This document shows positions 38,985 through 47,656 of a stretch of DNA of 64,000 bases, piece after piece (the first letter of the stretch is position 1; the number at the start of each line of letters is the position of its first letter). The DNA lies in contig NZ_PXZM01000018.1 of the NCBI RefSeq assembly GCF_003013395.1, forward strand, positions 103,967-167,966, read 5' to 3'. The position numbers were made by a program, and so were the translations under genes. The notes below the pieces were generated by a model. The model did not search any database, was not told the origin of the DNA, and saw only the letters and a program-made list of their open reading frames with translations. The DNA comes from Brevibacillus fortis (lineage in GTDB: Bacteria; Bacillota; Bacilli; Brevibacillales; Brevibacillaceae).

Positions 38985-39893
38985 TTGGCTTGGATCGTAG
39001 ACCAATCTTTCAGCCAACAGGAGCTGGCAGATCAATTGCGTAGGTTAATCGCAGCATCAGACATTTTGCAGATTCCTGGCGCACATGATGCTATGGCTGC
39101 GCTCGTTGCCAAACAAGCAGGATTTTCTGCCCTGTACCTGTCAGGTGCTGCCTACACGGCAAGCAGAGGGCTTCCTGATTTGGGAATCGTCACGTCAACG
39201 GAAGTGGCCGACCGGGCAAGGGATCTCATCCGTGCCACGAACCTACCTTTGTTGGTGGATATCGATACAGGATTTGGCGGTGTTTTGAATGTAGCCCGTA
39301 CCGCGAGAGAAATGTTCGAAGCCAACGTGGCAGCTGTACAGATTGAAGACCAGCAGTTGCCGAAAAAATGCGGCCATTTAAACGGGAAACAGCTGGTCAC
39401 AACGGAGGAAATGGTCCAAAAAATAAAGGTCATCAAAGAAGTGGCACCATCACTGCTTGTCATTGCCCGTACGGATGCACGTGCAGAGGAAGGAGTGGAA
39501 GGAGCCATCCAACGCGCTTTGGCTTATGTAGAGGCAGGTGCAGATGTGATCTTTCCGGAAGCGCTTCAGTCCGAGGAAGAATTTCGGTTTTTCGCGCAAA
39601 AGGTGTCTGTACCATTGCTTGCCAACATGACCGAATTTGGAAAAACTCCTTATTATTCTGCAGAACAATTTGCGGACATGGGGTACCGGATGGTGATTTA
39701 TCCCGTGACGTCTTTACGTGTAGCCGCTAAAGCGTATGAACGGATCTTTCAGATGATTCGGATGCAAGGGTCGCAACAGGAAGGGTTGCCTGATATGCAA
39801 ATGAGAAGCGAACTCTATCAGGCTATCTCCTATGACAAATTTGAGAATTTGGACAACCAGATTGCAAAAACGGTTTTGTCCAAGGAACAATAG
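38985..39893 (+). CDS. prpB: 2-methylisocitrate lyase
   Basis: A 302-residue isocitrate-lyase superfamily enzyme that splits 2-methylisocitrate to pyruvate and succinate, closing the methylcitrate cycle. The catalytic loop KKCGHLNGK is intact, as are the metal-binding acidic residues in LLVDIDTGFGG and VQIEDQ and the IARTDARAEEG block. TTG 38985 is the start, with GGAGGAGGG seven bases upstream. A long hairpin with a T-run at 39930-40003 separates this operon from the valine-degradation genes. Confidence 0.95.
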   Translation: MAWIVDQSFSQQELADQLRRLIAASDILQIPGAHDAMAALVAKQAGFSALYLSGAAYTASRGLPDLGIVTSTEVADRARDLIRATNLPLLVDIDTGFGGVLNVARTAREMFEANVAAVQIEDQQLPKKCGHLNGKQLVTTEEMVQKIKVIKEVAPSLLVIARTDARAEEGVEGAIQRALAYVEAGADVIFPEALQSEEEFRFFAQKVSVPLLANMTEFGKTPYYSAEQFADMGYRMVIYPVTSLRVAAKAYERIFQMIRMQGSQQEGLPDMQMRSELYQAISYDKFENLDNQIAKTVLSKEQ

Positions 39894-39929
39894 GCCCACG
39901 CACGTTCACATGTAGAAATGAAAAAAAAA

Positions 39930-40003
39930 TAGAAAGGCGATGATTAGCATTCTGGGCAAAACCTCATGTCTTGATGTGAATACAATCATCGCCTTTTTTC
40001 TTT
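39930..40003 (+). terminator. Long-loop hairpin with T-run between prpB and the acyl-CoA dehydrogenase gene
   Basis: AAAGGCGATGATT (39933-39945) pairs perfectly with AATCATCGCC (39984-39993) plus TTT of the following T-run, around a loop of 38 bases. It ends only 28 bases before the next start codon, so there is no room for a promoter after it. It may terminate the methylcitrate operon, or act as an attenuator in the leader of the next operon. Confidence 0.7.
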
Positions 40004-40030
40004 CGTCAATCAGGAAGGCGGGAGGACAGG

Positions 40031-41746
40031 ATGAAACAAACAGAGCTTCGCTGGAATCAGTTATTTTTGCTGCAAACCGAGGAGTACCTACATTTGTTTA
40101 CGCCGGAAGATTTTACGGACGAAGAACAGCTGATCTCGAAAACGACGGAACGGTTTGTCAAAAAAGAAGTGGTGCCTCAATTGCCATCTATTGAACAGCA
40201 GAATCATGAAGCCACCTGCAGGCTGTTTGAAAAAGCAGGCGAGCTCGGGCTGCTTGGTATTGAGGTACCAGAGGCGTATGGCGGTCTTTCCCTGAATAAA
40301 AAGGTTGCCGGGCTCGTTGCGGAAAAAATGGGATTCGGCGGCTCTTTCAGTGTATCCTTTAACATTCATGCTGGAGTGGGCACCCTGCCCTACGTATATT
40401 TCGCATCTGAGAAACAAAAGTGTAAGTACTTGCCGAAGCTCTCTTCTGGGGAATGGATCGGCGCATACGCATTGACGGAATCAGGTGCAGGCTCGGATGC
40501 GCTTAGTGCGAAAACGAGCGCAGTACGAAACGAGGACGGCACAGAATGGTTGCTGAATGGTGAAAAACAGTGGATTACGAATGCACAAGTCGCCGATGTA
40601 TACGTCGTCTTTGCCAGCACGAGCATGGGAATGACGGCCTTTATCGTGGAAAGATCGTTTAACGGCGTCTCGGTCGGCCCGGAAGAAAAGAAAATGGGCA
40701 TTAAGGGGTCCTCGACAGCGACCCTGATTTTGGATCAAGTGCGCATCCCGAACGACAATGTACTTGGGACAGCTGGTGTGGGGCATCGAGTTGCATTGAA
40801 TATTTTGAATATGGCGCGCCTCAAGCTGGCTTTTTCCAACATTGGCGCGGCCAAGCAAGCGCTTGAACTAGCTGTAAATTATGGGACAGAGCGCAAGCAG
40901 TTTCGCAAGGAGCTAGTCGAATTCACGATGATTCAGGAAAAGATCGCCAACATGACGACAGCCATCTATGGAGCAGAGAGCTCTGCCTACCGAACGGCTG
41001 GCGCACTCGATGACGTCATCGATTCGTTTGCCACTAGCGATAACTGGATGGAGAAAATCGCAGATTATGCAATGGAATGTGCGATAAATAAAATCAATAG
41101 CTCAGAAGTGCTTGATGCGATTGTCGATGAGGCTGTCCAAATTCACGGTGGATATGGGTATATGCAGGAGTACGAGGTGGAACGGCTATACCGCGATGCA
41201 AGAATCAGCCGGATTTTCGAAGGAACGAATGAAATAAATCGATTGACTGTCTCCAAAATTTTAGTAAAGAAATTTATTCAGCAACAACCGATGATGAGGG
41301 AGCCGGAAACCGTCGTACATGCAGGAAGGAACGAAGCATTTATTCAACTGTCAAAACGCATGCTGTATCGAAGCCTGGACTCGATTACCCATTCTTCATT
41401 ACCGATTGAAGATGAGCAAGAGTATATGCGGTTGCTGGCAGACATCATAAAAGACATTTATGTGATGGAATCCGCCCTTCTGCGAACGAGCAAGGGAATC
41501 GCCAAAAATGGGGCGGAGTCCGGGGAGATGAAGCAGTTGGTGACAGATGTATTATGCGAAGAGGGCTATCGACGTGTGGAAGAATCAGCCGTCTCCATCA
41601 TTTCCGCGGCGGCAACTGATGAACAGAACAGAAAACAGTTACTGGATGAAATTCGCCATCTTCCTGCGCCGCTTTACACGAACTTGTTTGTCAAAAAACG
41701 TACAATCGCCAAAGAGATCATTAAGCGTACCCACTATTTTGTCTAA
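40031..41746 (+). CDS. Acyl-CoA dehydrogenase with C-terminal extension
   Basis: A 571-residue FAD enzyme. The acyl-CoA dehydrogenase fold covers about residues 30-430, with the flavin-binding blocks YALTESGAGSDA and EKQWITNA and the catalytic base Glu397 in RISRIFEGTNEINRL. About 140 further helical residues resemble the C-terminal extension of long Firmicute acyl-CoA dehydrogenases. Because mmsB, mmsA, an enoyl-CoA hydratase and a hydroxyisobutyryl-CoA hydrolase follow, the probable substrate is isobutyryl-CoA from valine, though a longer acyl chain cannot be excluded. ATG 40031 follows GGCGGGAGGA. Confidence 0.93.
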   Translation: MKQTELRWNQLFLLQTEEYLHLFTPEDFTDEEQLISKTTERFVKKEVVPQLPSIEQQNHEATCRLFEKAGELGLLGIEVPEAYGGLSLNKKVAGLVAEKMGFGGSFSVSFNIHAGVGTLPYVYFASEKQKCKYLPKLSSGEWIGAYALTESGAGSDALSAKTSAVRNEDGTEWLLNGEKQWITNAQVADVYVVFASTSMGMTAFIVERSFNGVSVGPEEKKMGIKGSSTATLILDQVRIPNDNVLGTAGVGHRVALNILNMARLKLAFSNIGAAKQALELAVNYGTERKQFRKELVEFTMIQEKIANMTTAIYGAESSAYRTAGALDDVIDSFATSDNWMEKIADYAMECAINKINSSEVLDAIVDEAVQIHGGYGYMQEYEVERLYRDARISRIFEGTNEINRLTVSKILVKKFIQQQPMMREPETVVHAGRNEAFIQLSKRMLYRSLDSITHSSLPIEDEQEYMRLLADIIKDIYVMESALLRTSKGIAKNGAESGEMKQLVTDVLCEEGYRRVEESAVSIISAAATDEQNRKQLLDEIRHLPAPLYTNLFVKKRTIAKEIIKRTHYFV

Positions 41747-41761
41747 ATGGAGGGATGTCCA

Positions 41762-42649
41762 ATGAAAAAAATCGGTTTTATCGGCCTCGGTAATATGGGT
41801 CTTCCTATGTCAAAAAACTTGATTGAATCAAACTTTTCAGTGTACGGGTCAGATCTGAATAAGGCTGCCGAAGCTCAATTCGAACAAGCAGGAGGCATCA
41901 TTGGCTTCTCTGCTGCGCAAATGATTGGTGTATGTGATGTCATCTTTACGAGTTTACCCTCCTCTGATGCTGTCAAAGAAATCTATCTTCGCCAAGGGGG
42001 ACTGGTTGACAGCAGTCAGCCTGGCATTCTGTTGATCGATACAAGCACGGTAGCTCCTGAAATCAATCAAACCATCGAGGAGGCGGCTTTGTCTAAAGGC
42101 ATCGACTTTTTGGCAGCCCCTGTCAGTGGAGGAGTCATCGGTGCCGTCAATCGCACACTAACCTTTATGGTTGGCGGTCCGAAGCTAGCGTTTGAGCGTT
42201 CACTGCCGATCCTGAACGAGCTTGGCGCAAACATTTTTCACGTCAGCGAGCAGATTGACAGCGGCACCGCAACAAAGCTCATAAACAACCTTCTCATAGG
42301 CTTCTATACAGCAGGAGTCGCGGAAGCGCTCACGTTAGCGAAGCAAAGCAATCTCGATCTGGAAAAGCTGTTCGACATGCTGAATGTTAGCTACGGCCAG
42401 AGTCGTATTTACGAACGCAATTACAAAAGCTTTATCGCCAATGACGATTATGCACCAGGTTTTTCCTTGAAGCTGTTGCGCAAAGACCTCGGTTTCGCAT
42501 TAGGGCTGGCGGAGAAACAACAGCTTGATTTGCCCATCAGCAAAATGCTCTTTGCCTTGTATGAGGAAGCGGAGAAGAGCGGATATGGAGAAAAAGACAT
42601 GTCTGTTCTGTATCAAAAAATCAGCGGGAAAACGAATGCTGCGCAATAA
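41762..42649 (+). CDS. mmsB: 3-hydroxyisobutyrate dehydrogenase
   Basis: A 295-residue beta-hydroxyacid dehydrogenase that oxidises 3-hydroxyisobutyrate to methylmalonate semialdehyde with NAD. It shows the Rossmann motif GFIGLGNMGLPM, the substrate-binding block APVSGGVIGA and catalytic Lys in TKLINNLLIG. The C-terminal helical domain is complete. ATG 41762 has GGAGGG eight bases upstream; the five-codon upstream extension is not needed. It follows the acyl-CoA dehydrogenase stop by 15 bases. Confidence 0.95.
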   Translation: MKKIGFIGLGNMGLPMSKNLIESNFSVYGSDLNKAAEAQFEQAGGIIGFSAAQMIGVCDVIFTSLPSSDAVKEIYLRQGGLVDSSQPGILLIDTSTVAPEINQTIEEAALSKGIDFLAAPVSGGVIGAVNRTLTFMVGGPKLAFERSLPILNELGANIFHVSEQIDSGTATKLINNLLIGFYTAGVAEALTLAKQSNLDLEKLFDMLNVSYGQSRIYERNYKSFIANDDYAPGFSLKLLRKDLGFALGLAEKQQLDLPISKMLFALYEEAEKSGYGEKDMSVLYQKISGKTNAAQ

Positions 42650-42667
42650 GAAACGGAGGAATGTGAC

Positions 42668-44125
42668 ATGAACATGGCGGGCGTGAAAAAAGTGCAGAAT
42701 CATATGGGAGGTCAGTGGGTAGATTCCACGGGTACAGAGATAGAAGCGGTGCCCAACCCAGCCACCGGTGAGATTATTGCGTTTGTACCCTTGTCAGCAA
42801 AAACGGATGTGGATCGTGCCGTAGAGATTGCCCAGCTTGCCTATCATACATGGTCGGAAGTACCCGTTCCCAATCGAGCGAGATACTTGTACAAATACCT
42901 CCAGTTGTTGCAGGAGCAGAAAGAGAAATTGGCCCAGATTATTACGATGGAAAATGGAAAGACGTTGAAGGATGCACGCGGTGAGGTACAGCGCGGAATC
43001 GAGGCTGTCGAGCTGGCGACAACGACGCCCAATCTCATGATGGGTGATGCTCTACCTTCTATTGCAGAAGGTATCGATGGAACCATTTGGCGCTATCCGC
43101 TGGGAGTCGTGGCTGGAATTACGCCATTTAATTTCCCCATGATGATCCCGCTCTGGATGTTTCCGCTCGCTATCGCATGCGGGAATACGTTTGTCCTGAA
43201 AGCATCAGAGCGAACGCCGATATTGGCTGGAGAGCTTGTCGAGCTGTTTTATGAGGCAGGGTTTCCGAATGGTGTTCTGAACCTCGTTCATGGCGGGAAA
43301 GAGGTCGTCAACCGCTTGCTGGAGCATCCCGAGGTTCAAGCGATTTCCTTTGTCGGGTCAGAACAGGTTGCCAGACATGTCTATCAAACCGGAACAGCGC
43401 ACGGAAAGCGAGTGCAAGCGCTGGCAGGTGCTAAAAATCATGCGATTGTCATGCCCGATTGCCATCTGGAAAAAACGGTGCAAGGTGTTGTCGGAGCCGC
43501 ATTCGGCAGCAGTGGTCAGCGTTGTATGGCTTGCTCGGTGGTGGCTGTGGTCGATGAAATCGCCGATTCGTTCATGGATGCGCTCGTATCAGAAACACGC
43601 AAGCTGCAGGTGGGAGACGGACGTTTGGAACAAAACTTCGTAGGTCCGGTAATCCGCGAAGTCCACAAAGATCGTGTGCTTCGCTATATCGATAGCGGCG
43701 TGGAAGAAGGCGCTACCTTGCTGGTAGACGGTCGGCAGGTGGAAACAGACGTATCTGGCTATTTTGTAGGGGCGACGATCTTCGATAATGTGACGCCACA
43801 GATGAAGATATGGCAGGACGAAATTTTCGCTCCCGTCCTTTCTGTCGTCAGGGTAAAAAGTCTAGAGGAAGGCATCGAGCTGACCAATCAATCCCGGTTT
43901 GCAAACGGAGCCGTCATCTATACATCCAGCGGCAAGCATGTTCAGAATTTCCGTAAAAAAATCGATGCGGGCTTGATCGGTGTGAATGTGAATATCCCTG
44001 CACCGATGGCATTTTTTTCATTCGCCGGGAATAAAGCGTCCTTCTACGGTGATCTCGGTACTAACGGCAAAGACGGGGTGCAATTTTATACCCGCAAAAA
44101 AGTAGTAACGGAACGCTGGTTTTAA
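42668..44125 (+). CDS. mmsA: Methylmalonate-semialdehyde dehydrogenase (acylating)
   Basis: A 485-residue CoA-dependent aldehyde dehydrogenase that turns methylmalonate semialdehyde into propionyl-CoA, CO2 and NADH. It shows the cofactor motif [12 protein letters not shown], the catalytic Cys286 in [10 protein letters not shown] typical of MmsA/IolA, and [14 protein letters not shown] near the C terminus. The inositol enzyme IolA is similar, but the valine-pathway neighbours support MmsA. The propionyl-CoA it makes is the substrate of the adjacent methylcitrate cycle. Confidence 0.95.
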   Translation: MNMAGVKKVQNHMGGQWVDSTGTEIEAVPNPATGEIIAFVPLSAKTDVDRAVEIAQLAYHTWSEVPVPNRARYLYKYLQLLQEQKEKLAQIITMENGKTLKDARGEVQRGIEAVELATTTPNLMMGDALPSIAEGIDGTIWRYPLGVVAGITPFNFPMMIPLWMFPLAIACGNTFVLKASERTPILAGELVELFYEAGFPNGVLNLVHGGKEVVNRLLEHPEVQAISFVGSEQVARHVYQTGTAHGKRVQALAGAKNHAIVMPDCHLEKTVQGVVGAAFGSSGQRCMACSVVAVVDEIADSFMDALVSETRKLQVGDGRLEQNFVGPVIREVHKDRVLRYIDSGVEEGATLLVDGRQVETDVSGYFVGATIFDNVTPQMKIWQDEIFAPVLSVVRVKSLEEGIELTNQSRFANGAVIYTSSGKHVQNFRKKIDAGLIGVNVNIPAPMAFFSFAGNKASFYGDLGTNGKDGVQFYTRKKVVTERWF

Positions 44126-44147
44126 AAAATCAGAAGGGATGAGAGAG

Positions 44148-44933
44148 ATGGACTTACGATTTGTTAAAGTGAAGAACGAACATTATGTTACAACGATTGA
44201 ACTGAATCATGCACCAGCAAATACGTTGTCATCTTCGTGCATCAATGAATTGCGTGCCTTGTTTGCGGCGCTCACAGATGATGATGACACGAGAGCTATC
44301 ATCGTGACGGGGGCAGGCCGATTTTTTGTGGCAGGGGCAGATATTAAAGAATTTGTATCTGCTTTGGGAGACGAGGAAAAAGCTTTGTCCATGGCAGAGG
44401 CCGGTCAGGCACTATGCAATGAAATCGAGGCAATGAATAAACCGGTGATCGCCGCGATTAATGGTCCTGCCCTTGGGGGCGGATTGGAACTTGCTATGGG
44501 GTGTCATTTCCGGATCGCTTCAGAGACTGCTATCCTTGGCTTGCCCGAGTTGAAGTTGGGGCTGATACCGTCATTTGGCGGGACCCAGCGTCTGAGCAAG
44601 CTGACAAACAAAGCGACTGCACTACGCCTCATTTTAACGAGCAAGCAATTGAGCGCTTCGGAAGCAGCCGAGATCGGCCTCGTACAGATGGTTGTCTCCC
44701 CAGAAGAATTGATACAGACAGCGGTTGCTATCGCACAGTCATTTATAGACGGGAAAAGCATGACCAGCATTTCACGCGCTGTAGAATGCATCATGCACGG
44801 ATATGACGAGCCATTGGATGCCAGTCTGGACCGCGAGCGGAAACGATTTGCGGAACTTTTTTTAACAGCGGATGCGAAAGAAGGCATTCAAGCGTTCGTT
44901 GAAAAACGTTCGCCACAATTTTCCCATTCATGA
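44148..44933 (+). CDS. Enoyl-CoA hydratase
   Basis: A 261-residue crotonase. It shows oxyanion-hole segments FVAGADIKEF and NGPALGGGLELAMGCHFRIA, and a Glu in LPELKLGLIPSFGGTQRL at the position of the catalytic pair. In this operon it probably hydrates methacrylyl-CoA to 3-hydroxyisobutyryl-CoA. ATG 44148 is preferred over ATG 44139, which lies too close to GAAGGG. Its stop lies 11 bases before the next start codon. Confidence 0.92.
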   Translation: MDLRFVKVKNEHYVTTIELNHAPANTLSSSCINELRALFAALTDDDDTRAIIVTGAGRFFVAGADIKEFVSALGDEEKALSMAEAGQALCNEIEAMNKPVIAAINGPALGGGLELAMGCHFRIASETAILGLPELKLGLIPSFGGTQRLSKLTNKATALRLILTSKQLSASEAAEIGLVQMVVSPEELIQTAVAIAQSFIDGKSMTSISRAVECIMHGYDEPLDASLDRERKRFAELFLTADAKEGIQAFVEKRSPQFSHS

Positions 44934-44944
44934 AAGGAGAGACC

Positions 44945-46003
44945 ATGATGACGGACGAGGTGCTGTTTTGCGTCAGTGAAAATGGAGTAGCTACCATTAC
45001 GCTGAATCGGCCCAAAGCTCTCAATTCACTGACGTATGACATGCTAATTGCGATCGGGGATAAATTGAAAGAATGGGCGGCAGACGACCATATACAGGTC
45101 GTCGTCATGAAAGGAGCCGGGACAAAAGGCTTTTGTGCGGGCGGTGATATTAAATCTCTTTATGAGGCCGCGTCTAGTCAAGATGCCATGCATCAAGCAG
45201 AGCATTTTTTTGAAGTAGAGTATCAGGTTGATCAGATGATCTATACGTATGAAAAACCCATTATCGCGTGTCTTGACGGCATCGTGATGGGAGGTGGAGT
45301 AGGTTTGACCTATGGGGCACGCCATAAAATCGTGACAGAGCGGACAAAATGGGCCATGCCAGAGATGAACATCGGATTTTTCCCCGACGTAGGCGCTGCC
45401 TATTTTTTAAACAAGGCTCCCGGACATATAGGGCGATACCTGGCAATGACTGCAACCGTCATCCAGGCTCAAGATGTCATATATATCCATGGTGCAGATG
45501 TCTACATGACCAGCGAATCGATGCAAAGCTTTCTTGCCCATCTGGAACAGGTTGAGTGGGAACTCAATAATGCCGATGCCACGCTCAATCAATTGCTTCA
45601 TGAACATTCCGAGAAACCTGCACAGGAAAGCGAGCTTCCATTACTACAGAAGCAGATTGATCACTATTTTTCGTTTGAAAAGGTAGAAGAGATAATCTGT
45701 GCATGCGAAAAGGACCAAAGCGATTTTGCCAGGACAACAAAGGAGACACTCCTGTCAAAATCGCCAGCATCACTAAAAATTACGTTAAAGCAACTGACGG
45801 AAGGCAAACTTAAATCGTTGTCGGATTGCTTTGCCACAGATCTAGTGTTAGCAAATAACTTCTTGCGGCATCGTGACTTTTTTGAAGGGGTCCGGTCCGT
45901 GCTCATCGATAAGGATCAGGAGCCACTTTATATGTACCGATCATTAGCGGATGTTTCCGAAGAAATGGTAGAGAGCTTTTTCGAGAGAAGCATCAAAAAA
46001 TGA
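44945..46003 (+). CDS. 3-hydroxyisobutyryl-CoA hydrolase
   Basis: A 353-residue crotonase-superfamily thioesterase, longer than a hydratase because of the C-terminal domain typical of HIBCH. It shows FCAGGDIKSLYEAA and GIVMGGGVGLTYGARHKIVT for the oxyanion hole, and MPEMNIGFFPDVGAAYFLN with the conserved acidic catalytic residue. It releases 3-hydroxyisobutyrate for MmsB. ATG 44945 follows AAAGGAGA; in-frame ATG 44930 overlaps the previous gene. Last gene of the valine operon. Confidence 0.93.
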   Translation: MMTDEVLFCVSENGVATITLNRPKALNSLTYDMLIAIGDKLKEWAADDHIQVVVMKGAGTKGFCAGGDIKSLYEAASSQDAMHQAEHFFEVEYQVDQMIYTYEKPIIACLDGIVMGGGVGLTYGARHKIVTERTKWAMPEMNIGFFPDVGAAYFLNKAPGHIGRYLAMTATVIQAQDVIYIHGADVYMTSESMQSFLAHLEQVEWELNNADATLNQLLHEHSEKPAQESELPLLQKQIDHYFSFEKVEEIICACEKDQSDFARTTKETLLSKSPASLKITLKQLTEGKLKSLSDCFATDLVLANNFLRHRDFFEGVRSVLIDKDQEPLYMYRSLADVSEEMVESFFERSIKK

Positions 46004-46014
46004 AGAAATAGGAG

Positions 46015-46050
46015 GGGCGGCATGGAAAGTCTTATTTCTATGCCGCCCTT
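46015..46050 (+). terminator. Hairpin after the valine operon
   Basis: GGGCGGCAT and ATGCCGCCC pair around a 16-base loop. The following T-stretch is short, so termination may be weak. Confidence 0.6.
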
Positions 46051-46159
46051 ACATACGTAATACGATGGAGTGGAAGCAAAAACTAGTAGTTAGTATGCTG
46101 CCTTTGTTAAGTGACGAGTCACATGATCAAGGTTATTCTAGCGAGGAGTTTAGCTTAGT

Positions 46160-46666
46160 ATGACGAATTTATCTTGGAAAAAGTACTTGGGAGGTAAAGC
46201 TGTTTTGAATGACTATATAGTAACAATGAGAAAGTACATTGGTCATGAAACTCTTTTAACTGTTGGCTGTGGGGCAATAATCGAAGACGACTGCGGACGA
46301 ATTCTACTACAACAAAAAAGAGATATTTGGGGTCTTCCTGGAGGTCTTCTGGAAATTGGGGAAACATTCGAAGAGACTGTCAGAAGGGAAGTGTTAGAGG
46401 AAACTAATCTCAAAATCAGTCAAATAAAGTTGTTTGGAATATATTCCGGAAAGAATGGTTTTGCTCAATATGCAAATGGAGACAAAGTTTTTAGTGTACA
46501 GATTATTTTTCACGTAACAAAATACGAAGGTACAGTTCAAGGAAATGAGGAAAGTACACGACTTCAATTCATACATAAGAAGGATATTCCAAGTAGCCTA
46601 AACCCTCATCAAGCCCCATTTATTTTAGACTGGTTACATGGAATACAGCCACCAATAATTAAGTGA
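46160..46666 (+). CDS. NUDIX hydrolase
   Basis: A 168-residue NUDIX-domain protein. The box GGLLEIGETFEETVRREVLE followed by ETN matches GX5EX7REUXEEXGU except that the final Gly is Asn. It is preceded by the usual core strand LLTVGCGAIIEDD. It should hydrolyse a nucleoside-diphosphate-linked substrate; which one cannot be told. ATG 46160 has GAGGAG, somewhat distant, upstream. Monocistronic. Confidence 0.9.
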   Translation: MTNLSWKKYLGGKAVLNDYIVTMRKYIGHETLLTVGCGAIIEDDCGRILLQQKRDIWGLPGGLLEIGETFEETVRREVLEETNLKISQIKLFGIYSGKNGFAQYANGDKVFSVQIIFHVTKYEGTVQGNEESTRLQFIHKKDIPSSLNPHQAPFILDWLHGIQPPIIK

Positions 46667-47047
46667 ATTTTTCACTAACGAGTAGGATAAGAGTTTCAAG
46701 AGCGAAATCGGGAAGTTGTAAAATTACCAAATTGGGAATTCCCTTTTCTAAACTAACCTTAATGATACGATACAAAAATTGACGGAACATATACAGAAAG
46801 ATACCGTCAATTTAATTGCTCATGCATGCAGTTCACTTCCTTCTATGAAATTTCATTCCACTTTCATTTTAGTTTTTTAGAAACTATCAGATCAGGTAAA
46901 TGTAAAAACCCGGCAACAACAGTAAGTATACTACGTGTATTTTAATTCACCAAGAATTATGGGTGATTAAAAATTCGCTAACAGTAGCGGTTCCTCAACC
47001 TCTCGACTTTTGGGACGCGCTAGCGGGCGTCGTCCCTCACTGACGAC
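46667..47047. other. Non-coding stretch with one hairpin
   Basis: About 380 bases. AAATTGACGG (46776-46785) and CCGTCAATTT (46804-46813) form a 10-bp stem whose minus-strand copy ends in TTTTTG, like a terminator for a lost minus-strand gene. No other feature was recognised. Confidence 0.4.
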
Positions 47048-47368
47048 ATGAACGTAAAAGATATTGCCACGTGTGTCATCCAATTTTTCGCGGCTGACTT
47101 TTGGTTTGAATTATTTGCTCAACCGGTTGCCGTCGAGAAGCAAAATGCCTATCGACATATGGATATGGAAGCACGGTTGTTAGCGATTGGAGGACAGGAA
47201 GCCTATCAACAAATCAGGATACTCAAGCAAAGTGGCATCAAAACAGAACCTGCTTTTGCCGAGTACTTTCATATTCCGGGTGACGATCCTTATGAGGCAT
47301 TGTTCCAATTGGAGCCGTTAACAGAACAGGAATTACGCCAAAAGGTTCAGCTCCTCATGAATCGTTAA
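47048..47368 (+). CDS. Hypothetical protein, 106 residues
   Basis: The frame begins at ATG 47048 and encodes a soluble-looking, mainly helical protein (LLAIGGQEAYQQIRILKQSG, then DDPYEALFQLEPLTEQELRQ). No clear ribosome site precedes the start, and a short GC-rich inverted repeat (GGGACG / CGTCGTCCC) lies just upstream, so it may be the 3' part of a truncated gene. Family not recognised. Confidence 0.5.
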   Translation: MNVKDIATCVIQFFAADFWFELFAQPVAVEKQNAYRHMDMEARLLAIGGQEAYQQIRILKQSGIKTEPAFAEYFHIPGDDPYEALFQLEPLTEQELRQKVQLLMNR

Positions 47369-47656
47369 TCCATCAACAAAGACCCGACCTCTACTTTTTG
47401 AATGCAGGAAGGGTCATCATTTTTGGGACTGCCCACTTTCGTAGATACCGGATAAACGCCCATCTCGCTGGATTCACTATCATTATGCTTTCCTTACACT
47501 ATTTGTCCAGTCAATTCTAGATCATTTTGCATATTCTAAAGTGCCGACTGTGAAGAATGAATAAAATCAATGGTTTGTATTTAGAAATGTCCGCATTCTT
47601 AATTTTATTCTCATAGTTCGATGCAGAAAATGATCGATATTGGAAGGACTGATAAC

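Noticed and set aside
46776..46813. Hairpin as a possible terminator for the NUDIX gene
   Set aside because: The T-run is on the minus strand only, where no gene is present; kept as part of the intergenic note.
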